In this document: one piece after another, positions 57,001-64,000 of the stretch
Numbering within the stretch: the first letter of the stretch is position 1
Layout of the letters: every line of letters starts with the position of its first letter
Notes under the pieces: model-generated
Told to the model about the DNA's origin: nothing
The model's database searches: none
Seen by the model: only the letters and a program-made list of their open reading frames with translations
Program-made: the position numbers and the translations under genes
Source of the DNA: Amphritea atlantica
GTDB lineage: Bacteria > Pseudomonadota > Gammaproteobacteria > Pseudomonadales > Balneatricaceae
Assembly: GCF_018860855.1 (NCBI RefSeq)
Contig: NZ_JAHKQE010000047.1
Coordinates: forward strand, 33,984-97,983
Length of the DNA: 64,000 nt
Direction: 5' to 3'

Positions 57001-58173
57001 TCTATTTTCGAGCGAATCATCGGAAAAATGACGTCGGCTAAAGTTTGGCAAGGCTGTGATTATTGTGCGCTAAAAGACAAATGCTACGTTAAGCACAATA
57101 TTGCTACCTTTCAGGATGAGCAAACCGGCTCTAAAGTCATCGAGCGTTTGAAGTATATTTACAAACTGACCAGTTTACGCAATCAGCTACATATCACGAT
57201 GCGTGATTTGCGCTCGGCACTGAGTTATACGCTAGTCGGTGAATACTCCTGTAACGAAATTAAAGAAATCTATGCCAATGGCGAAGCCGAAAAAATTCTT
57301 CACGGTTATTACTTTAACGCTTGGTGCGGTAACGACAATACGCAAGATAGATTGTTAAAGCTGCTAAGAGAAACCGATATTGCTCAAGGGTCTGACGTGC
57401 GCTTAGATCGAGGACTGGACTTTTTAGGTTTAGATGCTGTTGATTGGTTGCAGTTCGAGCAGCGTAGTGAACACGAAACCCAACTGTTGGCCAATGCTCA
57501 TCAGAGCTTACCAAATGGCACAGCACTAAGTGAGAGTAAGGAACGCTATCTAACTCATCGTAATGTGGTTGGGATGTTACGCAGAAAGGCCTACTTTGAG
57601 CGTCGTGGAGAAAACTGGCAAACATTACTGCCTTATCGTTCAGCGAAGTTATTAGTACGTTACCTCGAAGACAGTGCATTACTGAATGAAGCGAAATCGC
57701 TTGCCATTAATGCAATTAACCGCGGTGAAGGTTTGCATAACCCGATGTATTTTAATGGTCAACTGGCGATGCAAGTGCGTAAGGTACACTTAGGTACTAT
57801 TAGAAGTTATCGCTTATTCCCATCGGATGTTTTCTCCATTGAAGTGAAAGACTCAGCGATGAACTCATCATTTGTGGAACATAGCCCGCAGTCACTATTG
57901 CTTAAGTACCAAGATGCAACCGGCCTTACCGCAGAGTTGGAATTAGATTTGGACTTGTTTGAAATGTTGCATCGCCTTAACCAAGGCTATGTGCCTTCGG
58001 CTCAAGCGGAGCAGAGTTTTTATTTAAGTTTAACCGTATTCAAGAACGTACTGGCTTCAGCACCTTATCAAGAGGTTTTGCTAACTACCAACGGCCAACA
58101 GTATGAAAAAATAACCCGAGACGAAGGTGGTGTGTTGCAGTTAGAACGATTGGTAGCGGAGGTTCAGCCATGA
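54040..58173 (+). CDS. mad6: MAD6: NERD, pseudokinase, kinase and NTPase fusion
   Basis: 1377 residues. An N-terminal NERD domain (residues 12-130; QLFEVDICVVAPHAIYLVDAKG) is nuclease-related. A first kinase-like domain (about 195-465) has HRN at 323-325 where HRD is expected and DFD at 343, so it is likely a pseudokinase. A second kinase (about 505-780) keeps Lys535, HCD at 626-628 (HCDIKPQN) and DFN. A P-loop NTPase follows (GNAGDGKT at 846-853), with a CDYCALKDKC cysteine cluster near 1010. It probably phosphorylates a target on infection. It overlaps mad7 by 4 bp. Confidence 0.85.
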   Translation: MAQVFAIGDVVNDEERKAIAWLKEKLPDDYFIIHSFEVEQYDQLFEVDICVVAPHAIYLVDAKGIHGKVEVDGTMWHTAHNSYRSPLPKLRGNAKSLSGLICKQNRANRDLKNIYVDTAVVLTIDDCEFKDQEDRERGHVVALKNSTRFFTDSARIPERFERNVTKYIQIIAEALGKSAKKRSHGVRFGNWEVAETLTDNQYFTEYRVFNITAGRKGGTVLAKAYKADPYLPDEERSKQKRLIENAYRAIAKMPSHSAIIGVKDFFVTEAQDKYLLLTDDIPGEILSKKLKDANSLLTLDQKKRIVNDLLLALAHLCRNGVVHRNITPEHILMGADGQPRLIDFDYARIGVESTTTIADEVQERISSRYKAPELWADNHAASCASDMYSLGLVIFELFSGDAAFDSVTQAIEKSCLLSTKLSERYKQLPAEFDDWLQTLCHKEALQRPSPEDAHAQFNALWQPKAAVETIEPNKPEQLSVKSLNAHEPSVNYKRLPSGYQLTNKYVVQQPLGKPGGFGIVYKVTDTFGDVSRAVKLILNDRESVLERLKQEYRTLVKLPEHPYVVKVYDADVLPNQGPPYIVFEYLEGLDVSELIQQRSLTAHEVWTMAKQVAEGLQHLHEHNIFHCDIKPQNLIWKDGKVRIIDFNVSVDAEDLTLGGGSRKYLPPDLSITETPQASDLIDRDLYALGITLYRAMTGEYPWANVQCPPMDELARHPSEFTQSFNLTDDVSAVLLKLIAPKRVDRFESAEQLLKALNKVQQLKKAQTLSEESTSQFHLPPLADGSNPSKSAFHDFMLTLYSQSRHSNAGTRGLDDYAKLIYVETALDTELAPAILAGQLRLVLITGNAGDGKTAFLQQLESQVEAQGTSVHLNPQGNGSWFEINGHKYLTNYDGSQDEGSKDNDAVLEEFFSVYQGDDSNTWPHHEARLIAINEGRLVDFLSQHSEGFSALKAVVEQSLKYGSVQSDVAVVNLNMRDVLASTQSQPESIFERIIGKMTSAKVWQGCDYCALKDKCYVKHNIATFQDEQTGSKVIERLKYIYKLTSLRNQLHITMRDLRSALSYTLVGEYSCNEIKEIYANGEAEKILHGYYFNAWCGNDNTQDRLLKLLRETDIAQGSDVRLDRGLDFLGLDAVDWLQFEQRSEHETQLLANAHQSLPNGTALSESKERYLTHRNVVGMLRRKAYFERRGENWQTLLPYRSAKLLVRYLEDSALLNEAKSLAINAINRGEGLHNPMYFNGQLAMQVRKVHLGTIRSYRLFPSDVFSIEVKDSAMNSSFVEHSPQSLLLKYQDATGLTAELELDLDLFEMLHRLNQGYVPSAQAEQSFYLSLTVFKNVLASAPYQEVLLTTNGQQYEKITRDEGGVLQLERLVAEVQP

Positions 58174-59816
58174 AGTTAGGCAAAAAAGATAAGGCTTTTC
58201 GCACCAATAAAGTGAGCTATCTTGATTACAAAATTGTCGAAATGGACAGGGTCTTAACTCATCTATTCGCTCGGCTAAAGCACAATGGAGCATCCAGTAA
58301 ACTAAGTGCTAAAGGTATGACGGTTGAGTTGTTTAAGGACGAGTTTCTAGACTCTCGTAACGGAAAGCATTTTAAAAACTTTTCTCAAGCCCCTATTACT
58401 ATTGAAAAGTGGATTGAAACCCACTTGGTGGACTTAATTAATCGTGGCAAAGCTAACGAAGCGGTTGCTGCGCCGAGACCACTTCACGGTAATACTTATT
58501 TGTTTCGAAATCCTAAAAATTGCCGAGATTATGGTGCCTCTAAGCAAGTATATGAGTTGCTTTACCATGCCAATAATGGTCAGACTGCGATTAACCGACT
58601 CAAACAGTTTTTCTTTGCTGGTGTCGATTCTACGACAGGTCAGTATGATAGTTCGTCGCAAGTAGATGTTGAAACACAGGCAATTTTAAGACTGTCTGAT
58701 CAAGTGAAGTCAGACGCGCCGGATCATGCTGACTTACAAGAACGTTTTGCGCCGCTTAATCAACAGGCTGCGGATATTCTAGCTGAAGATATCATTAAGT
58801 TACTGACGTATCGCCAGTATATTCCCCGATCAGTTATGGTTGAGTACATAAAGATATTATTAGCTTTTCATTTGGCGCTATACCAATTGAACTTGTTCAA
58901 GTTGCTACCGGCTTTGGCTAAGAGTAAGGGCCGTAATCTCCACGAGAGTAGTAAACAAAAGACGGCGCTCTATGTGGACATGACAAATGGTGCTAATGGC
59001 TTGAGTGAATCGATGGCTGAGCAAAGTGCGACGTTACACTACAAGCGTATTCCTGCTTTTATTAAAGCCTATTTCGGCGTTAAAAAACTCGATGAGTTTG
59101 CAGAGTATCTTTCGAAAAAAGGTAAATTATCGGGGGCAAAATCGATAAAACAAATGTCAGTGCCTGATTTGTTTACACTGCTGGAGTCGCCGTTAGAGCA
59201 AGAGCGCGAGCAGTTTTTTGGTCAGCGTAATGCTGGAATTTTAGATGCGTCAGTGTCATCTGCTCATGAATCAGAAGACATTCCGCCTGAAATTCATGCT
59301 ATTACCCAACTTGGCTTACCTGAGTATGAAACCTATATTGAAATTTTGTTGTTTGTGCAAGGTAATGCAATCCGTTCTGGTTTAGTCAAAAACCTAGATA
59401 GTTTTATGCTCAAAAATAAACCTGGTGCTTTGTTGGAACAACAAAGTGGTAGTACTGGTGGACGTCGATTTAGCGTTGATGGACGACTGCTAGAAGTGTT
59501 GTTACAGCTGGCGGTACTCACCAAAGGTGGTGAATTAGGTTTTCACACTAAGGAGTTAAGAGTTGATGAACTGTTAACTTTCTTAAAAGACCGATATGGC
59601 ATTTTTATTGATTCGTTACCCGACACAGATGCTTTCTGTGAGTCATCAATTGATGTGAATAAAGCGCTTAGAGATAACTTATCTGGTTTTAAGCGCCGGT
59701 TACGAGAAATTGGTTTTTATCGCGATCTTTCTGATGCGTATGTAACACAAACGGTTACTCCAAGATATCAGATAAATAGTAAGCAAAATGAGAGTATGAA
59801 AGGACATAGCGCATGA
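58170..59816 (+). CDS. mad7: MAD7, uncharacterised MADS protein
   Basis: 548 residues, mostly helical, with no signal or membrane helix. The C-terminal region (LLEVLLQLAVL..LRVDELLTFLKDRYGIFIDSLP..LRDNLSGFKRRLREIGFYRDLSDAYVTQTV) resembles the end of DptG/DUF-type proteins from phosphorothioate-linked defence, a loose impression. It is placed exactly as mad7, with a 4-bp overlap to mad8. No catalytic motif is seen. It may bridge the kinase and the large MAD8. Confidence 0.7.
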   Translation: MKLGKKDKAFRTNKVSYLDYKIVEMDRVLTHLFARLKHNGASSKLSAKGMTVELFKDEFLDSRNGKHFKNFSQAPITIEKWIETHLVDLINRGKANEAVAAPRPLHGNTYLFRNPKNCRDYGASKQVYELLYHANNGQTAINRLKQFFFAGVDSTTGQYDSSSQVDVETQAILRLSDQVKSDAPDHADLQERFAPLNQQAADILAEDIIKLLTYRQYIPRSVMVEYIKILLAFHLALYQLNLFKLLPALAKSKGRNLHESSKQKTALYVDMTNGANGLSESMAEQSATLHYKRIPAFIKAYFGVKKLDEFAEYLSKKGKLSGAKSIKQMSVPDLFTLLESPLEQEREQFFGQRNAGILDASVSSAHESEDIPPEIHAITQLGLPEYETYIEILLFVQGNAIRSGLVKNLDSFMLKNKPGALLEQQSGSTGGRRFSVDGRLLEVLLQLAVLTKGGELGFHTKELRVDELLTFLKDRYGIFIDSLPDTDAFCESSIDVNKALRDNLSGFKRRLREIGFYRDLSDAYVTQTVTPRYQINSKQNESMKGHSA

Positions 59817-62800
59817 TTAAGGGAATTCAAACCGTTATTAAGTCAGATATTGACGGCAGCTTAATCAGTGTCCTTGTGCCTAAGTTTAAGATGTTACTAG
59901 AAACTCGCGGTGCGGGCCACTGCATGAAGGTATCTGATTTAGAAACTGAGCTAATGTATCAGCTTAGTGAAGTCGTATCTGGGGTTGTTGAGTATGCCCA
60001 AGTTGCCGTATTGGCAATGAAAGCGACGCGTAATTTTTCGGTTACCAGTACCAAGCTTGTTGAACTGCGAAACCCTGATGAACACGGCCAGCTTCGTCAG
60101 CCATTACTGATTTTTGTACCCAATGAATTAAAAACGTCCTCTGAAGACTCTTTTGGTGCAGCGACCTTTGAACAAATTGATATTTCAGATGCTTATTGGT
60201 TGGCGTTTAATCAGGTAAAAGCTGAATCTCCTGATCCGATTAAGCGGTTGTTAGACGAAGTTTACTTTATTCTTCAAGAAAAGGCGGCGCTAAAACTCAG
60301 TGCTTATCAATGGTTGCGATACGCACTAACAATTAAGGTTAATGGCTTTGATCCAAGTGTTGCTGGTGCTGCTCTTTACGAGCTGGGGTTGATTCCTGAT
60401 CTGGATTTGCATCTAGATCATTCCATGTTGGTCCGCAAATTAGTTAAAAATCGCGAGTGTGTACAAATTATAAACCGCTCTGAGAAATCAGCGATTGCGA
60501 CCGTTTATGACCTGCAACTAGAAGGTGAAGATTTTAACAAGAGATTAGCGCTCTTTTTAAATGATCAGGAAAATCTACTCGATATCAGTTGGCGCAAGCA
60601 ATTAGTGGTGGATAGCAGCAACTGGGCTCTTACTTTTGATAAATGGCGCTTTCAGTATGAGGAAGATGCCACTGATGCAGTTTGTTTAACGGTGACTGAG
60701 GTTGGTTTGCCACTTATTCCTGATGATGAAACAGACCCAAACTTGCAACAATTGATTGGCCAACAAGTATTAACTACTGGCCAAGGTGGGTTGAAAAAGT
60801 TTTCTGTGACTTTTTCTGTTTCACCAAAGCCTAGTGAAGTTAATGGTTTAGCGAAATATAAAGCACAGGTGTTTACTCAACAAGGTGATTTTGTTGGGTT
60901 AATTAAGGTAGGTAAAGCTACATCAAAATCCACAGTTACAATCACGTTTAACAAGTTGACTGGAATCGAATGGGAAGAAGGTTGGCATTACATTCGAATT
61001 CAAGCGTTTGATGAAAACGATGAATTATTACCTTTGGTTGATGACAAACAGTGTCCAATACCGTGGGGTACGTCCAATGCGGAGGAAGCTGGCTCACGAA
61101 TTAATGAAAGTGATCTGTTTTATGTGTTGCCAGCAGCAGATGCAGAGGTTGAGCCAATTGAGGGGCGAAAAGTCAGAGAGGCGTCATTAGCTCATGCGAA
61201 GATTAAAGCTGAATTTGCCAACGTCATCGATACTGAGAAATTTGGCAATGCTGAAGTAATGGAAACGACTTGGCAGGATAGTAAGAGTAAGGCTGAGTCG
61301 ATCGTCAATGTGAAATTCAAGAAAGGAAGTGGTATTCAAATTCCCGTTACCACTTACTTAAAAAACTTTGAGCAAAAAATTCTAGCTAACCCAATGGCAG
61401 CTTTGACTTGGCGTGTAGAAATTCGCAATCAAGAAGCAAGTGAGTCTGGTGCCGATGCTGTAGATTGGCCAATAAAGGGTGTAGAAAGCCAGTTTGAAAA
61501 GTTTAAAGTGGCGCGTGAAACGTACTTTAAACTTATACATCAAGATGAGAAAGAGCTAGTTTCAGTCGCTCATGATCATGTGTCTTCATCACATGAGGCC
61601 TACCTGTATTCCAGCAGTTATCTAGAATACCTAGCAGCGGTATTTCAGGAAACTGAAAATGGACATGAGTATTCGACTGAATTAGCCGCGTTACTTCGCT
61701 TGGATTCACTTTCAATCGTGATATGGAATTATGACGGCAGCTATAAAAAAGCCATGTTACTGGGGCCTACACATCCACTGAGGGCTTTATGGCTAGGTGG
61801 ATGGGCTTCTCTTGCGGAAGCTTGGGCAAGACAGAGTGAGAAGGTTGGTAAGGAAATTGCGGTAGGAACTAAAAACAGTTTATTAGAAGAACTCGCGTTA
61901 ACCAATTTTCCTTACGTACTGCCAGACTCACAAGGCCAGTTGATGGTCGCACTTGATAGTATTCATCCATTTTGGAGTATTCTGTCGTCTGCACAAGAAA
62001 AAGAGCCACAAGCACTCATTGATAAAATTAAAACTGCATTTGGTATTAAAAATGATTACCAGCAAGTTGGTAAGCAAAGTAGTACCTTTCTTGCCGCAAA
62101 AGTCGAAAGATATCTGATACAACATCCCTATGTGAACTGTTTATCAATCAATGTGTTTAACGCGGGTTCTGCGGGAGCCGTAGCGGGTATGTTGTTGGCT
62201 TTGAGAAAGAAGCCGGAGCTAAAGCATATTAGTTTTGATATTCGTCTATTCGTAGCTGACCCATATGCGACAGAAGTAGGCGCTGATTTATTTAAGCTCA
62301 TAAATAGTGGCGAAGATAGTGAGAATGAAAACCAGCTATTTCATTCAGCAGAAAATCACTTGCAACCGAAATTAAGTATTTCTCTCAGAGCGAGCTCTGA
62401 GTTTGAGCAGTCGCCTGATGAATTTCAGTCTCATCTAAGCATGTTATTCGATGTGTTCCCTGCACAAGAGTTATCGGTAGTAAAACCGCAGGCTGATGAA
62501 CAAGTTGCGCCTATATATGGGTTGTATCAGGACTATTGCATTGATTACTTCGATGAGAATGGGGTTGTTGCCTGGGATCGCCACACGAGACATGGTGCTG
62601 CAAAAATGCTTTTTGGCGGCCAGGTATCGGAGGCTATAGCAAAACTGCCAAAAATGATGTCGGCAATAACCGCATCATTGGCGACGGGCAATTTTTCTTT
62701 AGAACAGGTACCAGTAGTCAGGTTGGCTCTTGATAGCGCTGAAAGAGCTTTGTTAAATCAATTACACGAAGTCAGTGACTGGGTATTCACTGTGGATAGA

Positions 62801-64000
62801 AATTTGGGCATTGAATTTTTTGATCACGGTGGTAAAGATGGTCGTCCAGATTATCTGATTGATCATAGCCCTGAAATGGCTTCTTCAAATACACACAATT
62901 TTGTTATTACTTCACGGTCTACTACAGAAATAGAAGCCTTATTGAGAGGAACATTAGAACAGCATCAAATTGTTCCTGATGTAGATAAAGCAACGCGGGT
63001 TTTAGATTCGCTTAGAGCGTTGTCAGGTAGATTAGCGCTAAAACTAGCCTCAAATAGCGCTTCAAAGTCGGAAGCCTTAGGGTTGGCCTTATCCAAACTT
63101 TATCTTGAGTATCAAGGAGTGTTTAAGGACCAGATCATAGTTCCTTTAGATGCTCATCTTGAGCTTTATTCTGAACTACAAAAGGCCGATGGTGAATTAG
63201 GTGCAGACATTAGCTTTAAAAGAACAGATTTAGCATTGTTCGATTTGGATGCTTCATCGCGCACAATTCGTTGTAATTTAGTCGAAGTTAAATGTTACTC
63301 AGAAGTCGGCGATATGACGAAGTACGAAAGCTTAAAAAAGAGCATTGCTGAGCAAATCTCCGAATCTGAACGTGTTATTCAGCGTCATTTTGATTTGACG
63401 CGTACAACACCGGATAGACCTGATCGCCTGGTTAAAACTCAAAAGCTCTGTGTCCTTCTTGAACATTACCTTAAACGATCTGAGCGTTTTGGTTTATTGA
63501 GTTCTGAGATTGTCGAGGAAGCAAAATTTTTGCTTCGAACTTTGGAGGAAGGGTACAAGCTTTCAATTACCCGAAGTGCTGTTATTTTCGATTTTGGTCA
63601 AAATAGTTCCGGCGTTGAAAAAGAAGTTGGTATCGAGTTTCATCGTGTTGGGCGAAACCATATTGACGAATTGCTCTCCGCTAAAGTGCCTGAGGATAAT
63701 GAACACAGTGAAGGAACGTTGGATTCACTTGAGCTAACGCTGCCTAAGTTAACTTCGGCCGAATTCTTACATAAAGAGCGAGATAGAACCGTATCTTGGG
63801 CTGAATTAGTATCTCAAGCTGCGATCACTTTACCTGAGCGGCCAGATACTTCGAATGATGAAACGATTAAAGTACTGCCTTTTAATGATGATGAGCCAGC
63901 TACTATTTCACCGTCGATTAATCAGGGCGTTGAAGAAGTAAAACCTGTTGGTAATCCAGCTCCTGCAATAACTAATACTGTAGAGCCAGAGCCAGAGCCA
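59813..64000 (+). CDS. mad8: MAD8, very large ATP-binding-type protein (partial)
   Basis: The frame opens at ATG 59813 inside the mad7 stop (ATGA) and stays open to the right edge, 1396 codons. The visible part has no clear Walker motif; the ATPase (HerA/FtsK-like in the published MAD8 and in DptH) is expected further on. A PD-(D/E)XK-like pattern is visible: Asp1139 in TDLALFDLD, then VEVK with Glu1158 and Lys1160. An acidic, proline-rich linker (VEPEPEP) ends the window. It overlaps mad7 by 4 bp. Confidence 0.8.
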   Translation, partial: MIKGIQTVIKSDIDGSLISVLVPKFKMLLETRGAGHCMKVSDLETELMYQLSEVVSGVVEYAQVAVLAMKATRNFSVTSTKLVELRNPDEHGQLRQPLLIFVPNELKTSSEDSFGAATFEQIDISDAYWLAFNQVKAESPDPIKRLLDEVYFILQEKAALKLSAYQWLRYALTIKVNGFDPSVAGAALYELGLIPDLDLHLDHSMLVRKLVKNRECVQIINRSEKSAIATVYDLQLEGEDFNKRLALFLNDQENLLDISWRKQLVVDSSNWALTFDKWRFQYEEDATDAVCLTVTEVGLPLIPDDETDPNLQQLIGQQVLTTGQGGLKKFSVTFSVSPKPSEVNGLAKYKAQVFTQQGDFVGLIKVGKATSKSTVTITFNKLTGIEWEEGWHYIRIQAFDENDELLPLVDDKQCPIPWGTSNAEEAGSRINESDLFYVLPAADAEVEPIEGRKVREASLAHAKIKAEFANVIDTEKFGNAEVMETTWQDSKSKAESIVNVKFKKGSGIQIPVTTYLKNFEQKILANPMAALTWRVEIRNQEASESGADAVDWPIKGVESQFEKFKVARETYFKLIHQDEKELVSVAHDHVSSSHEAYLYSSSYLEYLAAVFQETENGHEYSTELAALLRLDSLSIVIWNYDGSYKKAMLLGPTHPLRALWLGGWASLAEAWARQSEKVGKEIAVGTKNSLLEELALTNFPYVLPDSQGQLMVALDSIHPFWSILSSAQEKEPQALIDKIKTAFGIKNDYQQVGKQSSTFLAAKVERYLIQHPYVNCLSINVFNAGSAGAVAGMLLALRKKPELKHISFDIRLFVADPYATEVGADLFKLINSGEDSENENQLFHSAENHLQPKLSISLRASSEFEQSPDEFQSHLSMLFDVFPAQELSVVKPQADEQVAPIYGLYQDYCIDYFDENGVVAWDRHTRHGAAKMLFGGQVSEAIAKLPKMMSAITASLATGNFSLEQVPVVRLALDSAERALLNQLHEVSDWVFTVDRNLGIEFFDHGGKDGRPDYLIDHSPEMASSNTHNFVITSRSTTEIEALLRGTLEQHQIVPDVDKATRVLDSLRALSGRLALKLASNSASKSEALGLALSKLYLEYQGVFKDQIIVPLDAHLELYSELQKADGELGADISFKRTDLALFDLDASSRTIRCNLVEVKCYSEVGDMTKYESLKKSIAEQISESERVIQRHFDLTRTTPDRPDRLVKTQKLCVLLEHYLKRSERFGLLSSEIVEEAKFLLRTLEEGYKLSITRSAVIFDFGQNSSGVEKEVGIEFHRVGRNHIDELLSAKVPEDNEHSEGTLDSLELTLPKLTSAEFLHKERDRTVSWAELVSQAAITLPERPDTSNDETIKVLPFNDDEPATISPSINQGVEEVKPVGNPAPAITNTVEPEPEP

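Larger units (their letters stand above)
32374..64000. mobile_element. SXT/R391-type integrative and conjugative element (left part, continues)
   Basis: Everything right of the prfC core fits the left arm of an SXT/R391 ICE. Seen in order are xis, int of P4/SXT type, the srpR-srpM partition pair, an intergenic oriT/centromere, mobI, rumBA, an exonuclease and a small conserved gene. A large accessory block then begins. Conjugation genes (traI onwards) and the right end lie outside the window. Two accessory regions are present: an oxidoreductase cargo between duplicated xis copies, and the MADS defence cluster. Family identity is by gene order and protein features, without a database search. 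Confidence 0.88.

Overview
The window reads as chromosome of a marine-type gammaproteobacterium, probably near the Oceanospirillaceae. The basis is core-gene synteny: miaB-phoH-ybeY-corC-lnt, leuS-lptE-holA beside a ybeL-like gene, and the EF-P modification cluster. The genus cannot be fixed from the sequence alone. At about 32.36 kb the core chromosome is interrupted inside the 5' end of prfC (release factor 3). The rest of the window, and beyond its right edge, is an SXT/R391-type integrative and conjugative element (ICE).

Core region, 1-32.3 kb. A family 2 glycosyltransferase, an OsmC-like protein and a GNAT acetyltransferase are followed by a minus-strand block, holA, lptE and leuS. Next come a zinc-ribbon YbeL-like gene and a second minus-strand run, lnt, corC, ybeY, phoH and miaB. 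Then follow a DUF1820 gene, a 1109-residue MASE1-CHASE-PAS-GGDEF-EAL protein, a Bax-like glucosaminidase, and epmB divergent from efp and epmA. A 57-bp tandem repeat lies between efp and epmA. Further on are patB/malY, leuA, a HolD-like gene with rimI, a CbiM-like permease, a RegB/RegA redox two-component pair and an accessory phospholipid trio (CdsA-, PlsC- and CDP-alcohol transferase-like).

ICE left end, 32.36-47.3 kb. The order is the truncated prfC with an att-like core, imperfect direct repeats (possible integrase arm sites), a first xis, a 5.4-kb LysR/MFS/oxidoreductase cargo, a second identical xis, int, the srpR-srpM partition pair, the oriT/centromere region and mobI. A hypothetical gene, the SOS polymerase pair rumBA with LexA boxes, an exonuclease and a small conserved gene follow. 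The duplicated xis flanking cargo between the att site and int is unusual.

Defence region, 47.3-64 kb. A WYL-domain regulator precedes eight closely packed or overlapping genes whose order and domains match the methylation-associated defence system (MADS, mad1-mad8). They are an HTH regulator, an N6-adenine methylase, an AAA ATPase, a small protein with Toprim-like motifs, a specificity subunit, a NERD/pseudokinase/kinase/NTPase giant, an uncharacterised protein and a very large protein. The last has a PD-(D/E)XK-like motif and runs off the window. There is no HsdR. The methylase and specificity subunit probably mark self, while the kinase, ATPase and nuclease-like parts act on phage. The position (after the exonuclease and small gene, presumably before traI) corresponds to the ICE hotspot I recall as HS5. 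All family calls come from reading motifs and gene order; no search was run.
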